Assembly (NCBI GenBank): GCA_946405185.1 | Contig: CAMJGH010000005.1 | Coordinates: 1-64,000, forward strand | Source: an uncultured Lachnospiraceae bacterium | Lineage (GTDB): Bacteria; Bacillota; Clostridia; Lachnospirales; Lachnospiraceae | Length of the DNA: 64,000 nt | Reading direction: 5' to 3' | Shown: one piece after another, positions 58,041 to 64,000 of the stretch | Layout: every line of letters begins with the position of its first letter | Numbering within the stretch: the stretch's first letter is position 1 | Position numbers and translations under genes: made by a program | The notes under the pieces: generated by a model | Database searches by the model: none | The model's input: only the letters and a program-made list of their open reading frames with translations | Told to the model about the DNA's origin: nothing

Positions 58041-58413
58041 CTGCCACCGGCTGCTCGTCCACGCCGTAGTTGCCGTACTCGCCGTTCACGTAGATGGCCC
58101 AGTAGGCACCGCCGTTGTTGAAGTCGGCCTCGATGCCGTTGACCTTCATGACGGTAAAGCCGTAATCCGAATCCTCGCCGTCAAACGTGAACGTCTTGTC
58201 CTTTTTGGCCAGTTCGTCCATCAGACCGTGCAGGTATTCCGCGTCGGTCTTGCCGGTGTACTTCGTCTCCTTGCCCTCCTGGTCCGCCACCACGATGGTG
58301 TACGCCTTGGTGCCGGTCTCCGGCTTGGGGGAAGCCACCTTCCACACCACAATGAGCGCCGCAATGACCACCACCAGTGCGACGATCCCTCCGATCAGTT
58401 TCTTGTTCTTCAT
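58000..58413 (-). CDS. DUF4430 (transcobalamin C-terminal-like) membrane-anchored protein
   Basis: N-terminal TM; YLHGLMDEL...GFTVMKVNGIEADFNNGGAYWAIYVNGEYGNYGVDEQPVADGDEFKFAYE. Confidence 0.85.
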   Translation of the reverse strand: MKNKKLIGGIVALVVVIAALIVVWKVASPKPETGTKAYTIVVADQEGKETKYTGKTDAEYLHGLMDELAKKDKTFTFDGEDSDYGFTVMKVNGIEADFNNGGAYWAIYVNGEYGNYGVDEQPVADGDEFKFAYEVFK

Positions 58414-58499
58414 GCAGAACCTCCTTGTACCCTTTGCGGGTGTAGTTGGCCGGACACCCGTGCGGACCAGTTACCCGTGGCCATGGCAAAGGCATCGGA

Positions 58500-58705
58500 G
58501 ACAGGCAGGTCTCCTGGCTTGGTGATCGATGCAGACAGCCGTCTTCCCGGTTGCCCAGTGACGTTTCCTCCGCGCCGTGGTGGTCCGGCGCGGAATGTGG
58601 CCATCCGCTCCCACGATACAGTGACGGGTTCGTACAGGATTTGCACCTGTTTCCCTTTTCACCGGGGCCGAAGCGCACGCTTCCCCCGGCACCTGCCTCC
58701 TGTCC
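58500..58705 (-). ncRNA. Cobalamin riboswitch
   Basis: Minus strand reads GGGAAACAGGTGCAAATCCTGTACGAACCCGTCACTGTA...AACCGGGAAGACGGCTGTCTGCATCGATCACCAAGCCAGGAGACCTGCCTGT. Confidence 0.92.
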
Positions 58706-58788
58706 GGCTTCTCTTAATAAAGAGAAAGCAGGGGCTATTTGCCCCTGCCACAGTATACGGTGTTTCATGAGCGATGTCAAACCGCGCG

Positions 58789-59880
58789 TCAGTCCGTAAG
58801 AGCCGGCAAGGCGTCTGCGCAGTTGCAGTACTCCGCGATCATCTTCATCTCCCCGTAGGTCTTGTCGTTGACCAGGATGCCCTCGCGCAGCGCCCGTTCT
58901 TTGTTCATCTGCGCCTTCTCGCCGTGCGTGTAGATGCGCTCCTGACCCTTGGCCTTGCGGGAATCCCGCAGTTGCTGCAGGAAGAACGAGAAGTGGTCTT
59001 TGATCTCCTGCGGGTCGCCAAAGAGCCCCGGATCGATGGCCATGTAGAACTGGCTGATATCCGCCCGCCCTTCGGTGCGGTAGATGTAGTTGGACGTGAG
59101 GCCGCCGGAAAGCATGGCCGTAAACAGATCCACGATCACGCCGAACCCGTACCCCTTGTAGCCGGACGTCTGCTCGCCCGCGCCGCCGAGCGGCAGGATG
59201 CCGCCGCCCACGCAGTTGATGATGTTGTGCAGCACGCGCGGGGCGTCCGTGCAGGGGTTGCCTTCCTCGTCGATGGCCCAGCCGTCCGGGATGGCGCCCT
59301 CGCGCTTGGCGAAGACCTCCAGCTTGCCGCGCGGCACCACCGTGGTGGCGGAGTCGAACGCGAACGGCACCGGATCCGCCGGCATGGCCACCGCGATGGG
59401 GTTGGTTCCCACCATGGCCTGCGCGCCGAACGTGGGCACCATGATGGCTTCGGCGTTGGTCATGGCCACGCCCAAAAGCCCCTGCTCCATGGCCATGCGC
59501 GCGTAGTACCCGGCAATGCCGAAATGGTTGCAGTTCCTGACGGCCACCATGCCGATGCCGGACTGCTTCGCCTTCTCGATGGCCTTTTCCATGCACCAGA
59601 TGCCCAGCGTCTGCCCGGCCATGTCGTGCCCGTCCACCGTGGCGGAGACCGGCGTCTCCTTGACGATCTCCGGCACCGCGCCCAGCTTCACATACCCCCA
59701 CAGAAACTCCTGGTGGTAGCGGATGAGGCGCTGCACGCCGTGCGACTCGATGCCGTACAGATCCGCTGCCAGCAGCACGTCCGTGATCTTTCCGGCATCC
59801 TCCGGCGTAAAGCCGTAGCCGGTAAAAACGCGTTCGCAGAAAGCCTTCAGTTCTTCGTAGGGAATGTGGTGGTAGGCCAT
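58789..59880 (-). CDS. Ldh family oxidoreductase (malate/L-lactate dehydrogenase type 2)
   Basis: GYGFTPEDAGKITDVLLAADLYGIESHGVQRL; VRNCNHFGIAGYYARMA; TNPIAVAMPA. Confidence 0.9.
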   Translation of the reverse strand: MAYHHIPYEELKAFCERVFTGYGFTPEDAGKITDVLLAADLYGIESHGVQRLIRYHQEFLWGYVKLGAVPEIVKETPVSATVDGHDMAGQTLGIWCMEKAIEKAKQSGIGMVAVRNCNHFGIAGYYARMAMEQGLLGVAMTNAEAIMVPTFGAQAMVGTNPIAVAMPADPVPFAFDSATTVVPRGKLEVFAKREGAIPDGWAIDEEGNPCTDAPRVLHNIINCVGGGILPLGGAGEQTSGYKGYGFGVIVDLFTAMLSGGLTSNYIYRTEGRADISQFYMAIDPGLFGDPQEIKDHFSFFLQQLRDSRKAKGQERIYTHGEKAQMNKERALREGILVNDKTYGEMKMIAEYCNCADALPALTD

Positions 59881-59929
59881 GACTGCCTCCTCAATGCTTT
59901 TTAATGAATTCGATCACCTTCCGGTGCCT

Positions 59930-60412
59930 TCAGCACTTTTCAAACGCGATGCGGTCCGTCCCGTCGTGTGTGGCGATGATGCCGGTGCGCGCAAAGCCCA
60001 GGCTTTTTAAGAGGTTTTGCATCACGTAGTTGTCCTCGTGCGTGTCGATGCGCACGTGCCCGCACTGTTCGTACGCCCACTGCAGGCAGAACCGCCCGGC
60101 GCCTTTGACGGTGCCGGCCGACGCGATGCGGTGCACCACGCCGTAGGGTGCCTCCGAAAGCCACGCGCCGTTGCGGATGACGGCGTAGGTGGGATCAGCA
60201 AACTCGTCGTAAAAGAAGGTGGCGGCGATCGCCTCGCCCTCACAGCAGACGTACTGCGTGCCATCGGCGATGCCTTCTTCCACCTCCGATACCGGCGGGT
60301 GGACGTTTTTCCACTGGTTGGGGTTGCCGTGCTCCGCCATGAAGCGCCGGGCGCGGGCATAGATGTCCATGAGCGCCGGCAGATCGGCGGGGGTTGCTTT
60401 GCGTATGACCAT
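59930..60412 (-). CDS. GNAT family N-acetyltransferase
   Basis: MVIRKATPADLPALMDIYARARRFMAEHGNPNQW; GAGRFCLQWAYEQ. Confidence 0.85.
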   Translation of the reverse strand: MVIRKATPADLPALMDIYARARRFMAEHGNPNQWKNVHPPVSEVEEGIADGTQYVCCEGEAIAATFFYDEFADPTYAVIRNGAWLSEAPYGVVHRIASAGTVKGAGRFCLQWAYEQCGHVRIDTHEDNYVMQNLLKSLGFARTGIIATHDGTDRIAFEKC

Positions 60413-60668
60413 TATCTCTTCTCCGGTTTCCTGTTTTCTCCTTCGCAGATCCGGCCCCAGCCGGTGACCACCGACACCAATCATACCGCAAACAGCAGGC
60501 AGCTGTAAACCGTATAACCGATCAGCGCCAACATGCAAGGTTTTTTGTTTTTTCTCTTTTCATCTTCTCACCTGTCGTGTATACTCGATTAATGTAAGCA
60601 TCCGGACGGCATCATCCGTGTATATGGGTGGCATCATCCGCCGTCCGGTATATAAAAGGAGGATATCC

Positions 60669-62048
60669 ATGAAAAAAACACATCTTCGCCTGACCGCCCT
60701 GCTGCTGGTGCTGGTCATGGTCCTCACCGCCGGTTGCGGCGGCGGCAAGGCCACGACTCTCTCCGGGGCGATCGAAAACACCATCGCCATCGACAAAGCC
60801 ACGTTCGAAGGCGAGATCAGCTTTAAGGACATTCCGCAGATGAGCGGTTCTCCGATCACCGGCATTGCCTTCTCCGGCGCCATCGACCGCGGCGACTACG
60901 ACTTCAGCCTGGAGTTCTCGCTCAAGAAGGACAAGAACGCCTCCGCTGAGGTCGGGTATGGCATGGAAGCTGCCGTGCTGCAGGCCCTGCTCTCCGCCAA
61001 GGGGAGCCTTGTGACCGTCACCAAGACCGGCGGTTTCCTCTATATCGACTTCTCGCCCATCATCAAGATCTACGGCGACAACCTGCAGGACGTCGTCTTC
61101 GGGCTCCTCTTCTCTTCGGAAGGCCGTGACGACTACGAAGACGCCAAGGAAGCCTGCGCGGACGCCAAGCTGGATGACCTGGACACGCTCATCGCGCTGT
61201 ACATGTACGGCACCAATTCCTACTACGATGACATGGAAGAAGTCATCGATGACATGGATGAATACGCGGACGATGTGGATGAGATCCGCGCCACCATCGA
61301 AGACATCGAAGAAGCCGCCGGCATCACCGTTCCGGAACTGCTGAAGGCCACCGGCGTCAAGGTGGAACTGGGTGCGCTCAGCAAGGATGCCAAGGCTGCC
61401 ATCGCCAAGTTTGAAAACGCCCTGGTGGGCATGGTCAAGACCGCCGAAGAAGCCGACAAGGAATTTGTCACGGTGGACAAGAAGGCCGGTTCCTACGAGT
61501 GGGAGCTGAACGACGACAACGTGGAAGACATCATGGAGCCGGTGTTCGACTACCTGCTGGACCAGGTGGATGATCTGTGGGATGCCTGGGGCACCATCGC
61601 CGACTGGGGCGTGCACGAGTCCGTGCTCCCCGGCAATGTCAAGAAGGTGCTGGAGAAGGTTGACGAGTATCTGGACTACGGCATCGCCGATGACTTCGAC
61701 GACCAGCTCGAAGACGCCTACGACACCATGACCGATAAGGGTGTCAAGAAAGACATCGAATCCGCTCTGGAAGATGCGCAGGACGGTCTCGATGATTTTG
61801 CCGACAACATGAAGGACCGCAAGGCCACCATCAGCGGCACCTACACGCTGACCGGCGGCAAGGGCAAGCGCGTGGCTGCCTGCGAGATCGAGATGAAGAC
61901 CAAGGAAGAAGGTTCCGCCTCCATCGAGTTCACGCTGACCGAAGGCTCCGCCAAGATCGAAGCCCCCGGCAACGCGCTGGATGTCATGGCCATCATCGAC
62001 AAGGCCGACATCGAAGCCATCATGGAGATCATCGAAGACCTCCGGTAA
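60669..62048 (+). CDS. Hypothetical acidic lipoprotein
   Basis: MKKTHLRLTALLLVLVMVLTAGCGGG lipobox; Asp/Glu-rich 459 aa. Confidence 0.8.
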   Translation: MKKTHLRLTALLLVLVMVLTAGCGGGKATTLSGAIENTIAIDKATFEGEISFKDIPQMSGSPITGIAFSGAIDRGDYDFSLEFSLKKDKNASAEVGYGMEAAVLQALLSAKGSLVTVTKTGGFLYIDFSPIIKIYGDNLQDVVFGLLFSSEGRDDYEDAKEACADAKLDDLDTLIALYMYGTNSYYDDMEEVIDDMDEYADDVDEIRATIEDIEEAAGITVPELLKATGVKVELGALSKDAKAAIAKFENALVGMVKTAEEADKEFVTVDKKAGSYEWELNDDNVEDIMEPVFDYLLDQVDDLWDAWGTIADWGVHESVLPGNVKKVLEKVDEYLDYGIADDFDDQLEDAYDTMTDKGVKKDIESALEDAQDGLDDFADNMKDRKATISGTYTLTGGKGKRVAACEIEMKTKEEGSASIEFTLTEGSAKIEAPGNALDVMAIIDKADIEAIMEIIEDLR

Positions 62049-62067
62049 CCAAAAACAGCAGATCGCG

Positions 62068-62102
62068 AACGGCCGCCCGGGAAACCGGACGGCCGTTTTT
62101 TC
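62068..62102 (+). terminator. Rho-independent terminator
   Basis: AACGGCCGCCCGG-GAAA-CCGGACGGCCGTTTTTT. Confidence 0.85.
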
Positions 62103-62149
62103 ACCCCTGCAAAAAGCGGGCACGGTCCTCTTCGTGATCCGCTTTCAGT

Positions 62150-63310
62150 TCAGCGTTTCAGTTTTTTAATGTCCGCCAGGCGGTCCAGCGCTGCCTGAAG
62201 CGTTTCATCCTTCTTGGCAAAGTGGAAGCGGATCAGGTGGTTCACGGGCTCCTTGAAGAAGCTTGAACCCGGCACCGCGCCCACGCCCACGACTCTCGCC
62301 AGATCCTCGCAGAAGGCCAGATCACTCTCATACCCGAACTCCGTGATGTCCGCCATCACGTAGTAGGCGCCCTGCGGGATGTTGTGCGTGATGCCCGCCG
62401 CATCCAGCCCCGCACAGAATAGATCACGCTTGTGCGTATAGAGCGCCAGCAGCTCATCGTAGTAGTCCTGCCCGAACAGAAGCCCGGGGATGACGGCCTC
62501 CTGCAGCGGCGCCGCGGCGCCCACGGTGAGGAAATCGTGCACCTTGCGGATGCGGTCGGTGATCTCGGGCGGCGCGATGGTGTAGCCCAGCCGCCACCCG
62601 GTGATGGAATACGTCTTCGAGAGCGACCCGCAGCAGATGGTCCGCTCCCGCATGCCCGGCAGCGCAGCGATGTAGGTGTGCACGTGCGGCGCGTAGACGA
62701 TGTGCTCGTACACTTCATCGGTGATCACGTACGCATCATACCGCTTCACGATGTCCGCGATGATGGTCAGTTCTTCTTTGGTGAACACCTTGCCGCAGGG
62801 GTTGCTCGGGTTGCAGAGCACCAGTGCCTTGGCGCCCTGCCGGAAAGCATTCTCCAACAGCTCCGGGTCAAAATCATACGCCGGCGGCACCAGCGGGATG
62901 TACACCGGCTCGGCCCCGGACAGGATGGTGTCCGCGCCGTAGTTCTCGTAGAACGGCGAGAAGATGGCCACCCGGTCGCCGGGATTGGCCACCGTCATCA
63001 TGGCGGCCATCATGGCTTCGGTGCTGCCGCAGGTGATGACCAGTTCCGATTCCGGGTCGATGGCAAAGCCCATCAGCCGGGACTGTTTGGCGGCCAGCGC
63101 CTCGCGCAGGTTTCTGGCGCCCCACGTGATGGAATACTGGTGGACGTCCTCACCCGAAACCTCCGACAGGCGGTCCAGAATGGCCTTCGGCGGCTCAAAA
63201 TCCGGGAAGCCCTGGGACAGGTTGATGGCTCCGTAGCGGGCGGAAATGCGCGTCATCCGGCGGATGACGGAATCCGTAAAGTGTGCCGTGCGGTCTGACA
63301 GCGGTCTCAT
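62150..63310 (-). CDS. PLP-dependent class I/II aminotransferase
   Basis: ARYGAINLSQGFPDFEPP; CNPSNPCGKVF; CCGSLSKTYSITGWRLGYTIAP. Confidence 0.95.
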   Translation of the reverse strand: MRPLSDRTAHFTDSVIRRMTRISARYGAINLSQGFPDFEPPKAILDRLSEVSGEDVHQYSITWGARNLREALAAKQSRLMGFAIDPESELVITCGSTEAMMAAMMTVANPGDRVAIFSPFYENYGADTILSGAEPVYIPLVPPAYDFDPELLENAFRQGAKALVLCNPSNPCGKVFTKEELTIIADIVKRYDAYVITDEVYEHIVYAPHVHTYIAALPGMRERTICCGSLSKTYSITGWRLGYTIAPPEITDRIRKVHDFLTVGAAAPLQEAVIPGLLFGQDYYDELLALYTHKRDLFCAGLDAAGITHNIPQGAYYVMADITEFGYESDLAFCEDLARVVGVGAVPGSSFFKEPVNHLIRFHFAKKDETLQAALDRLADIKKLKR

Positions 63311-63349
63311 AGCGGTTCTCCTGCCGCCCCGCGGGCGGCTTCTTGCAGG

Positions 63350-64000
63350 TCAGTCTTCCTCTTCAGCCAGATCTTCCATGGCGTGCACCAGCTCCACGAT
63401 GAACTCGTGGCAGGGCACCGGCACGCCCGTCCTGTGCCCGGCGCGCACCACCGACCCGGCGATGGTCTCCACCTCGGTCTTCACGCCGCTGCGCATGTCC
63501 ACGCAGATGGAGGTCATGCCGCCCTTCGGGCTCCTCCGGTTGTTGGCGCGCATCATCTCGGCCAGCTTCTCCTCGTCGGCTTCCAGGCCCAGCGCGTGCG
63601 CCACCGCCACGGCTTCATGCAGCAGCATGCGCACCAGCGCGAAGGCGTGGTCATCCTTGCCCAGAAAGCGCCCCTCGCACTTCAGGACACCCGTCACGGT
63701 GCTCGAGCACGAATTGACAAACAGCTTGTTCCAGATCAGCTGCCGGATGTTGTCGTAGATGTGGGCATCAAAGCCGCTCTCCGCAAATGCCTCGCACAGA
63801 CCGGGCAGGCGTCCCTCTTCGTCCGGCACCACCATACCGATGTTGGTGAGCATCGACCCGCCCTCACGCACGTGGTTGCCGGCCAAGCGCGTGCCGCCGG
63901 TCATCGTGGTGCCGATGACCACGTGGGTGAGCGGCGCGAATTCCGAGAGCAGTTCCTCGTGACCGGAACCGTTCATCAGACAGACGAGCGTCGTGTCCGG
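63350..64000 (-). CDS. Ketopantoate reductase (2-dehydropantoate 2-reductase) family, 5' end beyond window
   Basis: CLMNGSGHEELL, IRQLIWNKLFVNSCSSTVTGVL, SICVDMRSGVKTEVETIAG; frame open to window end. Confidence 0.85.
   Translation of the reverse strand, partial: PDTTLVCLMNGSGHEELLSEFAPLTHVVIGTTMTGGTRLAGNHVREGGSMLTNIGMVVPDEEGRLPGLCEAFAESGFDAHIYDNIRQLIWNKLFVNSCSSTVTGVLKCEGRFLGKDDHAFALVRMLLHEAVAVAHALGLEADEEKLAEMMRANNRRSPKGGMTSICVDMRSGVKTEVETIAGSVVRAGHRTGVPVPCHEFIVELVHAMEDLAEEED

Noticed and set aside
58181-59701. 506-aa minus-strand ORF across the dehydrogenase and riboswitch
   Set aside because: Out-of-frame with the well-supported Ldh-family gene, His/Arg/Gly-rich composition typical of shadow frames, and it runs through the cobalamin riboswitch.
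60612-62123. 503-aa minus-strand ORF antisense to the acidic lipoprotein
   Set aside because: The + strand gene has a promoter-like -10, lipobox signal peptide and matching terminator; the antisense frame is a shadow of Asp/Glu-rich coding.

Overview
The window is a chromosomal segment from a moderately high-GC bacterium, probably an anaerobic Firmicute/Clostridia (inferred from pyruvate formate-lyase, CbiK, AmmeMemoRadiSam, DUF5685 and a BhlA-type holin). Most genes are on the minus strand. The housekeeping and metabolic backbone includes an AmmeMemoRadiSam cluster, a uracil permease, an M20 dipeptidase, galE, malQ, pflAB, cbiK, a GH31/transaldolase/isomerase operon, znuABC, GH42, a cobalamin-riboswitch-controlled DUF4430/ECF-S pair, an aminotransferase and a panE-like gene. 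Regions that look unusual: (i) an ECF-sigma / PrsW-protease / small two-TM gene set upstream of a giant (1857 aa) collagen-like surface protein (13.4-21.8 kb); (ii) a visibly AT-richer island (about 47.6-57.4 kb) with an NlpC/P60-SH3b lysin-like protein, a BhlA/UviB-type holin, a STAND-type NTPase with TPRs, an XRE regulator, duplicated terminators and gene remnants; (iii) a GH31 enzyme with the overall sulfoquinovosidase signature, but with the sulfonate-binding Arg replaced by Gln, next to a divergent transaldolase and a fucose-isomerase-like protein; (iv) a membrane TIR/beta-propeller protein; (v) a PI3/4K-like (DRHPGN) kinase-fold protein. All calls are from reading the sequence and recalled family knowledge; no searches or computations were run. 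No rRNA, tRNA or CRISPR array was recognised.
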